64,000 nucleotides of DNA from Komagataeibacter sucrofermentans DSM 15973 (lineage in GTDB: Bacteria; Pseudomonadota; Alphaproteobacteria; Acetobacterales; Acetobacteraceae), in the NCBI RefSeq assembly GCF_040581405.1, contig NZ_CP137157.1, forward strand, positions 2,602,001 through 2,666,000, read 5' to 3'. The notes below the pieces were generated by a model. It was not told the DNA's origin. It did no database searches and saw only the letters and a list, made by a program, of their open reading frames with translations. Positions 10,095 to 18,343 of this stretch are shown here, piece after piece (within the stretch, counting starts at the first letter, position 1; each line of letters starts with the position of its first letter). The position numbers and the translations under genes were made by a program.

Positions 10095-11549
10095 ATGGAC
10101 ACAGCACGACTCCTGCAGCAGGCCGGGCATGACTTCCACGCCTTCGACAATGCCGATGCCGCCGTGGCCCGCATTACCGAGCTTTATGACCAGGCCGCCG
10201 GGCTGATCCGCCATGCATTCGCCACGCGCGATACATCGGGCCTGGCGGATGCGGTCTATCCCTACCTCGCCTTCATGCCCGCCACGGCCCTGCCCCCCGA
10301 TGGGCCGCGCCCGCCCTTTGACGTGGTGCTCGAGCCCGGCTTCTATGGCACCACGCTCACCCGCCCTGCCCTGTTCGGCGCCTACTGGCGCGAGCAGATC
10401 GAAAGCCTGCTGCGCCATTACCGCACGCCGGTCATGGTCGGCCTGTCGCGCCAGCCCATCCCGCTCTCCTACGTGATGGAAGAGGCGGTGACCTCGCTGA
10501 CCGAATCCGACCTTGCATGGATCCAGACGCATTTCGCGCTGCCCGACCTGCACGTGACCGACGATTCGATCGCCAATTGCGAATACATCCCCCGCCCCGA
10601 CGTGCCGCGCCCGCTTGCGCTGTTTACGGCCCAGCGCACCGATTACTCGCTGGCGCGGCTGCACCACTATACCGGCACAGCGCCACGGCATTTCCAGCGT
10701 TTCATCCTGCTGACCAACTACCAGCGCTATGTCGATGCATTTCGTGAATACGGGCATGCGCAGGTGGATGCGGGGTCGGAATACACGGCCTTTGTCGAGC
10801 CGGGCGAGATCATCCACACCCGCGACGCCCCCCACGCAGCCACCCATGCGGGCCAGAACCTGCCGCAGATGCCCGCCTACCATCTGTGCCGCCCCGATGG
10901 CGATGGCATAACGCTCATCAACATCGGCGTGGGGCCTGCCAACGCCAAGACCATTACCGACCATCTGGCCGTGCTGCGCCCGCATTGCTGGCTGATGGTG
11001 GGGCACTGCGCAGGGCTGCGGCGCAGCCAGAGGCTGGGCGACTACGTGCTGGCGCATGGCTACCTGCGCGATGACCATGTGCTGGACGACGACCTGCCGC
11101 CCTGGGTGCCCGTGCCCCCCATTGCCGAGGTGCAGATGGCCCTGCAGGACGTGACCGCCCGCGTAACCGGCCTGCATGATGCCGAGGTGAAAACCCGCCT
11201 GCGCACCGGCACGGTCATGACCACCGACAACCGCAACTGGGAGTTGCGGCTGGGTGCGCTGTTCACGCGCATCAACACCTCACGCGCCATTGCGGTGGAC
11301 ATGGAATCGGCCACGATTGCGGCGAACGGCTTCCGCTTCAGGGTGCCTTACGGCACGCTGCTGTGTGTTTCAGACAAGCCGCTGCATGGCGAACTCAAGC
11401 TGCGTGGCATGGCCAATGCCTTCTACCGCGAGCGCGTGCGCCAGCATCTGGTGGTGGGAATCGAGACCATGCAGCAGTTGCGTGCGCAGGGCGTGGACCG
11501 GCTGCATTCGCGTAAGCTGCGCGGGTTTGACGAGCCTGCCTTCCGCTAA
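10095..11549 (+). CDS. amn: AMP nucleosidase
   Basis: The 484-residue product matches the length of E. coli Amn. It has an N-terminal substrate-regulatory region with PYLAFMPATALPPDGPRPP and a C-terminal nucleoside phosphorylase-like catalytic domain. The latter includes INIGVGPANAKTITDHLAVL, LMVGHCAGLRRSQRLGDYVLA and AVDMESATIAANGFRFRVPYGTLLCVSDKPLHGE. It hydrolyses AMP to adenine and ribose 5-phosphate in the cytosol. AAGGAG upstream of the ATG at 10095 supports the start. It ends against a bidirectional intergenic repeat. Confidence 0.96.
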   Translation: MDTARLLQQAGHDFHAFDNADAAVARITELYDQAAGLIRHAFATRDTSGLADAVYPYLAFMPATALPPDGPRPPFDVVLEPGFYGTTLTRPALFGAYWREQIESLLRHYRTPVMVGLSRQPIPLSYVMEEAVTSLTESDLAWIQTHFALPDLHVTDDSIANCEYIPRPDVPRPLALFTAQRTDYSLARLHHYTGTAPRHFQRFILLTNYQRYVDAFREYGHAQVDAGSEYTAFVEPGEIIHTRDAPHAATHAGQNLPQMPAYHLCRPDGDGITLINIGVGPANAKTITDHLAVLRPHCWLMVGHCAGLRRSQRLGDYVLAHGYLRDDHVLDDDLPPWVPVPPIAEVQMALQDVTARVTGLHDAEVKTRLRTGTVMTTDNRNWELRLGALFTRINTSRAIAVDMESATIAANGFRFRVPYGTLLCVSDKPLHGELKLRGMANAFYRERVRQHLVVGIETMQQLRAQGVDRLHSRKLRGFDEPAFR

Positions 11550-11563
11550 ATCGTTAAAATCAT

Positions 11564-11620
11564 AAAAGTTTTTGGGTGCCGCCTTTTTTCAAAAAAAGGC
11601 GGCGTTCTTTTGAAGCTTTT
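11564..11620. repeat. intergenic palindromic repeat, copy 2 (inverse orientation, right arm shortened)
   Basis: AAAAGTTTTTGGGTGCCGCC opens the copy. A near-perfect hairpin GCCGCCTTTTTTC/AAAAAAAGGCGGC follows, then the GAAGCTTTT part of the second arm. It occupies almost the whole gap between the convergent amn and the YmdB-like gene. T tracts on both strands make it a plausible bidirectional terminator. Confidence 0.8.
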
Positions 11621-11629
11621 ATCCGTTGA

Positions 11630-12445
11630 TCAGAAATCCGGCAGCGTGGGTGCCAGATGCCCCCCCTGCCGCACCGGCGCCATGCGGCGGGCCAGGCCGG
11701 TGGCATCATCGGTTTCCACCATCATGCCCGCAATGCTGGCATCCCCCTCGGCGGGTTGCAGCCGCTCACCGGGCATCTTGCGCACGAATCGGGCAATAGC
11801 CGCCTCCTTGCCCATGCCGATCACGCTGTCATAGTCGCCACACATGCCCGCATCGGTCTGGAAGGCGGTGCCGTGGGGAAAGATACGGTGGTCGGCGGTG
11901 GGCGTGTGCGTGTGCGTGCCAATAACCAGCGACACGCGGCCATCAAGGAAATGGCCCATGGCCCATTTCTCGCTCGTGGCTTCGGCGTGCACGTCCACTA
12001 CGGCGGCGTGCATGGTCACGCCCAGCCGGTGGCGCGAGAGGATGTCGGTCACGCTGCGGAAGGGGTCATCCATCGCATCCATGAACTGCCGGCCCATGAT
12101 GCTGACCACCAGCGCCTTGCGGCCATCGACGAGTTCCACCACCACGCTGCCCTGCCCCGGCGTGCCGGGCGGGTAGTTGGCGGGGCGGATGATGCGGGGT
12201 TCGCTGTCGATATGGCCGATCAGGTCGCGCCGGTCCCAGCTATGGTTGCCCAGCGTGATGACATCGGCCCCCGCTTCGAGCAGGTCGCGGCCAATGGCGG
12301 GCGAGAGGCCAAAGCCGTGGCTGGCGTTCTCGCCATTGACCACCACAAGGTCGAGGGCAAGATCACGCCGCAGGGCGGGCAGGCGGGAAATGACGGCCTC
12401 GCGCCCGACGCGCCCGACAATATCGCCCAGAAACAGTATTCTCAA
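11630..12445 (-). CDS. YmdB-family metallophosphoesterase (TIGR00282 type)
   Basis: The 271-residue product has the calcineurin-like metal-binding motifs in order: FLGDIVGRVGR near the N-terminus, VVNGENASHGFG, ITLGNHSWDRRD, VDVHAEATSEKWAMGHFLDGRVS and GTHTHTPTADHRIFPHGTAFQTDAGMCG. Bacillus YmdB is a cyclic-nucleotide/2',3'-cAMP phosphodiesterase, so a similar metal-dependent activity is likely. The start is TTG (12445) with AAGG about 9 nt upstream. It lies 15 nt downstream of the 5-formyl-THF cyclo-ligase and is probably in the same transcript as zapA, 6S RNA and that gene. Confidence 0.93.
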   Translation of the reverse strand: MRILFLGDIVGRVGREAVISRLPALRRDLALDLVVVNGENASHGFGLSPAIGRDLLEAGADVITLGNHSWDRRDLIGHIDSEPRIIRPANYPPGTPGQGSVVVELVDGRKALVVSIMGRQFMDAMDDPFRSVTDILSRHRLGVTMHAAVVDVHAEATSEKWAMGHFLDGRVSLVIGTHTHTPTADHRIFPHGTAFQTDAGMCGDYDSVIGMGKEAAIARFVRKMPGERLQPAEGDASIAGMMVETDDATGLARRMAPVRQGGHLAPTLPDF

Positions 12446-12460
12446 GAAAACAGCCTTTAT

Positions 12461-13072
12461 CTACCGCGTCCGCCCGTCACCACGACACCGGATCCATTCA
12501 CGCTCGGTCACGATCGCGGGCAGCGCCACGTCATACCGGCCGGTCGGGATGCACGCCACTTCCTGAAAGGAAAAGCCAAACCCCACCGCCCGCGCGGCAG
12601 GCAGGCTGGCCAGCGTGCGATCATAATAGCCCCCGCCATATCCCAGCCGCATGCCCCGCCTGTCAAATGCCAGCAGCGGCACGCACACCACATCAGGCTG
12701 CACGATGGGGCCTTCGGGGTGGGATGTGCCATAGCGGCCCGCCTGCATGGCGCAGGCCGGCCGCCACAGGCGGAAGGTCAGCTTATGGCCCTTGGGCGTG
12801 GTTTCGGGCAGGGCAATGCACAGGCCATCGGCGTGGAGCGCGTGCATGACGGGCTGGAGTTCGCTCTCGCCGGGCAGGGGCCAGACAAGGGCTACCGCAT
12901 CACCGGGCGAGGCCATGGCGCGCAGGGCGCGGACCATGCGGTGCTGGAGGGATTTCTCGGCCATCTCGCGCCCGGGCGCTGTGGCGAAGGCGGCCCGCCT
13001 GCTGGCCATGACGCCACGCAGGGCCTGTTTGGCATGTGCGGTGGACCACGATTCGTTTGCGATGGAAGTCAT
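12461..13072 (-). CDS. 5-formyltetrahydrofolate cyclo-ligase
   Basis: The 203-residue product has the family motif RLGYGGGYYDRTLASL (substrate and ATP site) and the upstream P(L)LAFDRRG strand. It converts 5-formyl-THF to 5,10-methenyl-THF using ATP, in cytosolic folate salvage. In many proteobacteria this gene (ygfA/fau) sits directly downstream of the 6S RNA gene and zapA, and the same order is seen here on the minus strand. The ATG at 13072 gives the full-length family N-terminus (ATP-binding basic helix SKxxLR-like AHAKQALRGVMASRR). Confidence 0.93.
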   Translation of the reverse strand: MTSIANESWSTAHAKQALRGVMASRRAAFATAPGREMAEKSLQHRMVRALRAMASPGDAVALVWPLPGESELQPVMHALHADGLCIALPETTPKGHKLTFRLWRPACAMQAGRYGTSHPEGPIVQPDVVCVPLLAFDRRGMRLGYGGGYYDRTLASLPAARAVGFGFSFQEVACIPTGRYDVALPAIVTEREWIRCRGDGRTR

Positions 13073-13084
13073 GGAAAATGATAC

Positions 13085-13238
13085 GGAGCCGCCATGGCCG
13101 TTGGTCGGATCAGCCCTCCCGGACCTGCTGACGCAGGTGGGCGCCAGATAACGTGACCACGATCACGACAGTGCCAGCTCCCTAGGAAGTGCTTATCGGC
13201 CCAGGGGTTGAATCATGCCTGACGCACCCGGCAGCCCC
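13085..13238 (-). ncRNA. ssrS: probable 6S RNA
   Basis: The 177-nt gap between zapA and the formyl-THF cyclo-ligase is where 6S RNA lies in many proteobacteria. On the minus strand, GGGGCTGCC (13230-13238) pairs with GGCGGCTCC (13085-13093) over nine positions with two G-U pairs, closing an RNA of about 155 nt. An apical hairpin (GTGATC...GTCAC) lies near the centre, with unpaired flanks between, as expected for an open-promoter mimic. 6S RNA binds sigma70-RNA polymerase in stationary phase. Ends are approximate, and the call rests on synteny, size and a hand-drawn fold. Confidence 0.6.
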
Positions 13239-13249
13239 GCCCTTTCTAT

Positions 13250-13591
13250 TTAGTCCTCTTCCAGTGCGTCCGCAATGTTTTCCGCACGTTCGACAAGGTG
13301 GGCGAGCTGCTCCTTGCGGCGTTCGTTCTCGAGACGCGCCTGCCGGCCCTGTGCAAGCTGGTGGGCGGTGTCCGATGACATCTTTTCCGCCGTCAGGTCA
13401 TGGATCTCGTCGGCCATGAGCAGGGCGGCAAGCGCCAGCAGCCGCCCCTCGCCGCTATGGCCGCCGAGTTCGCGGATGCGCTCGATCCGGCGCTCGACTT
13501 CCTGCGCCATGGCCTGGAGGTGTTTCTCCTGCCCTTCCTTGCACCCCACGGCGTAGGAAAAACCATTGATGCGCACGGTAACCTGGCTCAT
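13250..13591 (-). CDS. zapA: cell division protein ZapA
   Basis: The 113-residue product starts with the ZapA signature VTVRINGFSYAVGCKEGQEKHL, and a long C-terminal coiled coil follows (about residues 55-113, rich in E, R, L and A). ZapA binds FtsZ and stabilises the Z-ring. The small coiled-coil gene at 13595 ends 3 nt before its start. The probable 6S RNA lies immediately downstream. Confidence 0.93.
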   Translation of the reverse strand: MSQVTVRINGFSYAVGCKEGQEKHLQAMAQEVERRIERIRELGGHSGEGRLLALAALLMADEIHDLTAEKMSSDTAHQLAQGRQARLENERRKEQLAHLVERAENIADALEED

Positions 13592-13594
13592 GGC

Positions 13595-13861
13595 CTATTC
13601 CTCCCCGCTAGTGGTTTCCCCACCTTCATCAAGCACGTCGCGCACGCGGGCAATGAGCACATCGATATTGGCGGCAAGCGCCTGCAGGTCGACATCAGGC
13701 GCTGCCGGCGGCGCGATGGCGGCCTGCGCGGTACGACGATCAAGGGCGAAGGCAATGCGATTGAGGGCGAGTTCAAGGCGGTCAGCCGGATTCTCTCCAG
13801 CCTCCGAGGGGGAGCGCGCGGCGTCCTGTTCCGGTGGCATGATAATATCAGACACGTTCAT
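13595..13861 (-). CDS. small coiled-coil protein upstream of zapA (DUF4164-like position)
   Basis: From the ATG at 13861, preceded by GAGG 6 nt upstream, the product is 88 residues. It has an acidic low-complexity N-terminus and a helical C-terminal half (ADRLELALNRIAFALDRR, then LAANIDVLIARVRDVLDEG). Short coiled-coil proteins of the DUF4164 kind commonly sit directly upstream of zapA in alphaproteobacteria. That, and the 3-nt gap to zapA, suggests a division-related partner. The function is unproven. Confidence 0.7.
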   Translation of the reverse strand: MNVSDIIMPPEQDAARSPSEAGENPADRLELALNRIAFALDRRTAQAAIAPPAAPDVDLQALAANIDVLIARVRDVLDEGGETTSGEE

Positions 13862-13917
13862 CCTTTCCCTCGTTCCTCCCCTTGAACTGATCGCGCGGTG
13901 CGGTTTCAACGTCAAGC

Positions 13918-14328
13918 ATGATCGACAAACATGACCATTATATGCCGCTTGTCACGGTTTCAGGCGCGGGGGAGCTGGCGCTGGTCACTGCCACGGCGGC
14001 ATCGTTACGCATGGAGTGCGCCGTGGTTTCCCCGCCCGGCGCGGGGTGTTTCATGGGCGTGCCATGGTGGGCGGCGCTGGTGGCGGGCTGCCCGCTGCCC
14101 GCCTGGCTGGACTGCGGGCAGGCGGCGGGCCATGCGGCAGCAGCCCTGCGCGCAGGATTGAGCGGTGTCATTGTCAGCGCCACGGCCCCGCAGCACCATG
14201 CGCTCGCATCACTGGCACGCATGACGGGTGGCCATGTGCTGCGCGCGCGCCCCCACGCGCTGGAACTGCCCGCAAGGGGGGCGAGGGATGCGCTGGAAAG
14301 ATACCTGAGCGCCCGCCACATGCCATGA
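13918..14328 (+). CDS. hypothetical protein, 136 residues
   Basis: I do not recognise a family. The product is Ala/Gly-rich, with alternating hydrophobic strands and helices (LVTVSGAGELALVTATAA, LSGVIVSATAPQHHALASLARM) that could form a small Rossmann-like or phosphosugar-binding fold. Codon use matches the neighbours. It is divergent from the zapA cluster and ends 58 nt before the class I aldolase, so it may share that transcript. The start could be the ATG at 13918 or the in-frame ATG at residue 9. Confidence 0.55.
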   Translation: MIDKHDHYMPLVTVSGAGELALVTATAASLRMECAVVSPPGAGCFMGVPWWAALVAGCPLPAWLDCGQAAGHAAAALRAGLSGVIVSATAPQHHALASLARMTGGHVLRARPHALELPARGARDALERYLSARHMP

Positions 14329-14386
14329 CAGAACCGTCAGGGCAGGCGCAGGATGAACGGACACCCATTTGCAAGGGGAACGAAAA

Positions 14387-15307
14387 ATGACACTGACACC
14401 GCAGGTCAAGGCGATCCTTGACCACTACGAAAGTGACACGCCGGGCACCAGGGCCAACCTCTACCGGCTCATGAACACCGGCAAGCTCGCGGGCACCGGC
14501 AAGCTGGTAATCCTGCCGGTCGATCAGGGCTTCGAGCATGGGCCGGGCCGTTCATTCGCTCCCAACCCGCCCGCCTATGACCCGCATTATCACTACTCGC
14601 TGGCCATCGAGGCCGGGCTGAACGCATTCGCAGCCCCCCTGGGCATGCTTGAGGCCGGGGCCAGCACGTTCGCGGGCCAGATTCCCACCATCCTCAAATG
14701 CAACAGCTCCGACAGCCTGACCACGCAGAAGAACCAGGCCGTGACCGGCACGGTGGCTGATGCGCTGCGGCTGGGCTGCTCGGCCATCGGGTTCACCATC
14801 TACCCCGCCAGCGACTACCAGTTCCACCAGATGGAGCAGCTGCGCGAAATGGCGCGCGAGGCCAAGAACGCGGGCCTTGCCGTGGTGGTGTGGAGCTACC
14901 CGCGCGGCCCGATGCTCGACAAGGCGGGCGAGACGGCCATCGACATCTGCGCCTATGCTGCCCACATCGCGGCCGAGCTTGGCGCGCACATCATCAAGGT
15001 CAAGCCCCCGACCGAGGATCTGTGCCTGCCTGCGGCCAAGAAGGTCTATATCGATGAGAAGGTCGATATCGCCACCCTGCCCGCGCGAATCCGCCATGTG
15101 GTGCAGTCGGCCTTCGCGGGCCGCCGCATCGTGATCTTCTCGGGCGGCGAGCACACCACCACCGCGCACCTGCTCGACACCATTCGTGGCATCCATCAGG
15201 GTGGCGGGTTCGGCTCGATCATCGGGCGCAACACTTTCCAGCGCCCGCGTGCCGAAGCGCTGAAGCTGCTTGGCGAGATTACCGACATCTTCGCGCAGAA
15301 GGTCTGA
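14387..15307 (+). CDS. fructose-bisphosphate aldolase class I
   Basis: The 306-residue product resembles the DhnA/FbaB class I aldolases. Landmarks are LVILPVDQGFEHGPGRSFAPNP near the N-terminus, NAFAAPLGMLEAGAS, AIGFTIYPASDYQFHQMEQLREM, VVVWSYPRGPMLD and a late KVKPPTEDLCLP strand that would supply the Schiff-base lysine. It cleaves fructose 1,6-bisphosphate to DHAP and glyceraldehyde 3-phosphate, so it links to the triose pool of the pentose-phosphate genes at 28-39 kb. The ATG at 14387 follows AAGGGGA. An 11-bp hairpin without a T tract follows the gene. Confidence 0.93.
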   Translation: MTLTPQVKAILDHYESDTPGTRANLYRLMNTGKLAGTGKLVILPVDQGFEHGPGRSFAPNPPAYDPHYHYSLAIEAGLNAFAAPLGMLEAGASTFAGQIPTILKCNSSDSLTTQKNQAVTGTVADALRLGCSAIGFTIYPASDYQFHQMEQLREMAREAKNAGLAVVVWSYPRGPMLDKAGETAIDICAYAAHIAAELGAHIIKVKPPTEDLCLPAAKKVYIDEKVDIATLPARIRHVVQSAFAGRRIVIFSGGEHTTTAHLLDTIRGIHQGGGFGSIIGRNTFQRPRAEALKLLGEITDIFAQKV

Positions 15308-15321
15308 CCCTGCTGCAAATT

Positions 15322-15350
15322 CCCCGCATGGCGAAGCGGGCCATGCGGGG
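15322..15350 (+). terminator. strong hairpin between aldolase and thiE
   Basis: CCCCGCATGGC (15322-15332) and GCCATGCGGGG (15340-15350) form a perfect 11-bp stem with a 7-nt loop, 14 nt after the aldolase stop. There is no T tract, so it could be a Rho-dependent or mRNA-stabilising structure rather than an intrinsic terminator. Confidence 0.5.
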
Positions 15351-15390
15351 GCTGTTCGCCACCGCCACGGTGGCATAGGATCGGCCCGAC

Positions 15391-16023
15391 ATGACCGATT
15401 GCCAGCTCTATCTCATCACCCCCGAATCGCTTGATCCGGCCACCTTCGCCCCCCGCCTTGCCGCAGCGCTCGACGCAGGCCCGGTGGCGGCGGTGCAACT
15501 GCGCCTTAAAAACGTGGATGACGACACCATCCGCCGCGCGGTGGACGTGCTCCAGCCCATAACCCATGCGCGTGACGTGGCCTTCATCATGAATGACCGG
15601 CCCGACCTTGCCGTAAGCTGCGGCTGCGACGGGGCGCATGTGGGCATGGACGATACCGACGTGGCCACCGCCCGGCGCATTCTGGGCGACAACCTGCAAC
15701 TTGGCGTATCGTGCTATGACAGCCGCGACATGGCGCTGCGCGCGGGTGAGACCGGGGCGGATTACGTGGCATTTGGCGCGTTCTTCCCCTCGCCGTCGAA
15801 GGAAACCGAAGTGCGGGCCGACCCGGCGCTGCTCACATGGTGGAGCAGCATGATCGAACTGCCGGTCGTGGCCATTGGCGGCATCACGCCCGATAACTGC
15901 GGCACACTGGTGCGCGCGGGGGCGGATTTCCTGTCGGTCATCAGCGCGGTGTGGTCGCACCCTGATGGACCGGGTGCAGGCGTAAAGGCCATGAACGCGG
16001 CGATTGCAGCCGCCGAAGAATAA
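15391..16023 (+). CDS. thiE: thiamine phosphate synthase
   Basis: The 210-residue TIM-barrel product has the ThiE motifs LYLITPE at the N-terminus, VQLRLKN (pyrophosphate loop strand), FIMNDRPDLAVSCGCDGAHVGMDD, GVSCYD, GADYVAFGAFFPSPSKE and VVAIGGITPDN. It joins HMP-pyrophosphate and thiazole phosphate to make thiamine phosphate. No other thiamine genes and no THI-box riboswitch are visible upstream, so it stands alone here. Its stop codon overlaps the start of an intergenic repeat, and it converges on epmA. Confidence 0.94.
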   Translation: MTDCQLYLITPESLDPATFAPRLAAALDAGPVAAVQLRLKNVDDDTIRRAVDVLQPITHARDVAFIMNDRPDLAVSCGCDGAHVGMDDTDVATARRILGDNLQLGVSCYDSRDMALRAGETGADYVAFGAFFPSPSKETEVRADPALLTWWSSMIELPVVAIGGITPDNCGTLVRAGADFLSVISAVWSHPDGPGAGVKAMNAAIAAAEE

Positions 16024-16101
16024 AGGTTTTTGGTGAAGCTTTTTCTAAAAAGCTTCAGAAGAACGCCGCCTTTTTGAAAAAAGGCGGCACCCAAAAACTT
16101 T
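16022..16101. repeat. intergenic palindromic repeat, copy 3 (full length)
   Basis: The copy is about 80 bp. The outer arms AAAGGTTTTTGG and CCAAAAACTTT enclose two hairpins, GAAGCTTTTTC/AAAAAGCTTC and GCCGCCTTTTTG/AAAAAAGGCGGC. It fills the gap between the convergent thiE and epmA and overlaps the last two bases of the thiE stop codon. Confidence 0.85.
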
Positions 16102-16118
16102 CATTATTCCCTGATGTT

Positions 16119-17141
16119 TTACGATCCCTCTCCCAGCCACTGCACATCCGCAATCCGGTTCGTGCCCGCAGCCAGCATCACCAGCCGGTCAAAGCCCAGC
16201 GCAATGCCCGCGCAGGGCGGCAGGTTGCCAAGGGCGGACAGGAAAGCCTCGTCCATCGGCCAGTCCAGACCGGATTCGCCGGGGTAAAGGGCTGCACGCC
16301 GCGCCCGGTCGGCCTCAAAACGCACGCGCTGCTCGGCGGGGTCGGTCAGTTCCTCAAACGCATTGGCCAGTTCGATGCCGCCCGCATAAAGCTCGAAACG
16401 CAGCGCCACGCGCGGGTCAGCAGGATCACGCCGGGCCAGCGCTGCCTGGCTTGCAGGCCAGTGGGTGAGAAAGGTGGGGCGCGTGCGGCCGATATGTGGC
16501 TCGATGCGCGCCATCATCAGGCGGAAGAACAGATCCTCCCACGTCTCGCCCCGGCGCAGTTCACAGCCTGCGGCCTCAGCCAGCGCCGGGGCATCGCCCT
16601 CATGGGCCAGAATGTCCACGCCCGCATACCGGGCAAAGGCTTCAGCCACCGTCAGGCGCTCGAACGGAGCGGTAATGCTGATTTCATCCCCGCCCGCCCG
16701 CACCACGGGCGGCAGGACCGCGCGCAGCAGGGCTTCGGTTTCATCCATCAGCCCCGCCAGCGTGGCGCCGGGGCGATACCATTCCAGCATGGTGAACTCA
16801 TGGGCATGCAGCCTGCTGCCCTCGGCATTCCGCCACACCCGCGCCAGTTGATATACGGGCAGGCCGGTGGCGGCGACGATGCGCTTCATGGCAAATTCCG
16901 GGCTGGTGTGCAGCCACAGCCGCTCGCGGCTGCCATCGGCCCCCGCGCGCTCGGTCGCGAATACTTTCAGATGCACTTCCTCGCCCGGAGTCGGCACGGC
17001 ATAGGGGGTCTCGACTTCCGTATAGTGCCGCGCATCAAAAAATGCCCTCACGCCACGCAGCACGAGGCCCCGGCGCAGCAGTAGCGGCAGCCGGTCGGCA
17101 ATGCGGGCACAGTCGGGGCGTGAAGGCAGGGACTCGGGCAT
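16119..17141 (-). CDS. epmA: EF-P lysine (beta-lysyl) ligase, class II aaRS paralogue
   Basis: The 340-residue product is the catalytic core of a lysyl-tRNA synthetase without the anticodon-binding domain, which is the EpmA/PoxA/GenX architecture. Class II motif 2 appears as RVWRNAEGSRLHAHEFTMLEWYRPG and motif 3 as CAGIALGFDRLVMLAAG near the C-terminus. EpmA attaches (R)-beta-lysine to a conserved lysine of elongation factor P. The gene is divergent from epmB, and efp follows epmB, so the substrate, the aminomutase and the ligase are together. The ATG at 17141 gives the normal family length. Confidence 0.95.
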   Translation of the reverse strand: MPESLPSRPDCARIADRLPLLLRRGLVLRGVRAFFDARHYTEVETPYAVPTPGEEVHLKVFATERAGADGSRERLWLHTSPEFAMKRIVAATGLPVYQLARVWRNAEGSRLHAHEFTMLEWYRPGATLAGLMDETEALLRAVLPPVVRAGGDEISITAPFERLTVAEAFARYAGVDILAHEGDAPALAEAAGCELRRGETWEDLFFRLMMARIEPHIGRTRPTFLTHWPASQAALARRDPADPRVALRFELYAGGIELANAFEELTDPAEQRVRFEADRARRAALYPGESGLDWPMDEAFLSALGNLPPCAGIALGFDRLVMLAAGTNRIADVQWLGEGS

Positions 17142-17192
17142 GGGGCACGCTCTTTGGTTGCAGCGGACGGATACGCGCAGTACAGCCCTTGC

Positions 17193-18257
17193 ATGGCATC
17201 ACCGGTCAATCCCCCCCAGCCCCGGCGCACGCTGCGCAGCGTGGCCGACCTGCTTGCGGCAGGGCTGATTACCCCGGCGCAGGCACCAGAACTGGAAAAC
17301 GTGGCGAAGCACTACGCCACCGCCATTCCGCCCGCCTTTGCCAGCCTGATCGAAACACCCGATGACCCGATCGGCCGCCAGGTCATTCCCGATGCGGCGG
17401 AAAGCCATACCGACCCCACCGAAGACCCGGACCCGATTGGCGATGACGCGCTCTCGCCCGTGCCGGGCATCGTGCACCGCTATGCCGACCGCGCGCTGCT
17501 CAAGCCGCTGCTGGTGTGCCCGCTTTACTGCCGCTTCTGCTTCCGCCGCGAGCATGTCGGCCCCGGCGGTGGCGTGCTTGACGAGGCGGCACTCGAGACA
17601 GCGCTCGACTGGCTGCGCACGCACCCGGACATTCATGAAGTCGTGATGACCGGCGGCGACCCGCTCATGCTCTCGCCGCGCCGCATGCGCGCGATCATGC
17701 AGGCGCTTGAGGGGATGGCGCATATCCACACCATCCGCATCCACACCCGCGTGCCGGTGGCCGATCCCGACCGGCTGGATGAGGAGATGGCCGAAGCCCT
17801 CGAGACCACGCGCTCGATGTGGCTGGTGGCGCACATCAACCACGCGCGTGAACTCACGCCCGCAGCCCGCGCCGCCATCCGCCGCGTGCAGGCGCGCGCC
17901 ATACCCGTGCTGGGGCAGTCCGTGCTGCTGCGCGACGTGAACGACACGCCCGAGGCGCTCGAGGCACTTTTGCGCGCGCAGGTCGCCGCCCGCATCCGCC
18001 CCTATTACCTGCACCAGCTTGACCCCGCGCCGGGCACCGCGCGCTTTCACGTGCCCATACGCGAGGGGCAGCGCCTGCTGGCCAGCCTGCGCGGGCGGGT
18101 GACGGGCATTGCGTGGCCGACCTATGTGCTCGACATTCCCGGCGGGCATGGCAAGGTGCCGATCGGACCGGATTACCTGCGCACCGGCCCCGATGGCATG
18201 CTCGGCGCACTGGCGCCTGATGGCACGCTGCACCGCCTTGCGCGCGAACAGGGCTGA
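17193..18257 (+). CDS. epmB: EF-P (R)-beta-lysine-forming lysine 2,3-aminomutase, radical SAM
   Basis: The 354-residue product has the radical SAM cluster motif CPLYCRFC with Cys109, Cys113 and Cys116, the GGDPL motif VMTGGDPLMLS, and a PLP lysine at about Lys321 in GGHGKVPIGP. EpmB isomerises (S)-alpha-lysine to (R)-beta-lysine for EpmA. It lies divergent from epmA (about 50 nt apart) and 86 nt before efp. The ATG at 17193 is preferred over a TTG-initiated extension at 17154. Confidence 0.95.
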   Translation: MASPVNPPQPRRTLRSVADLLAAGLITPAQAPELENVAKHYATAIPPAFASLIETPDDPIGRQVIPDAAESHTDPTEDPDPIGDDALSPVPGIVHRYADRALLKPLLVCPLYCRFCFRREHVGPGGGVLDEAALETALDWLRTHPDIHEVVMTGGDPLMLSPRRMRAIMQALEGMAHIHTIRIHTRVPVADPDRLDEEMAEALETTRSMWLVAHINHARELTPAARAAIRRVQARAIPVLGQSVLLRDVNDTPEALEALLRAQVAARIRPYYLHQLDPAPGTARFHVPIREGQRLLASLRGRVTGIAWPTYVLDIPGGHGKVPIGPDYLRTGPDGMLGALAPDGTLHRLAREQG

Positions 18258-18343
18258 AAAGAGAGGCGCGAAACCTTGCCCTTCCGCGCGCGGGGCGCTA
18301 GAAGCCGAACCGCCATACTTCCCACAACCATACAGGGACCACC

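Noticed and set aside
15308-15390. TPP (THI-box) riboswitch upstream of thiE
   Set aside because: No CUGAGA-type conserved core is visible. The only structure is an 11-bp hairpin close to the aldolase stop.
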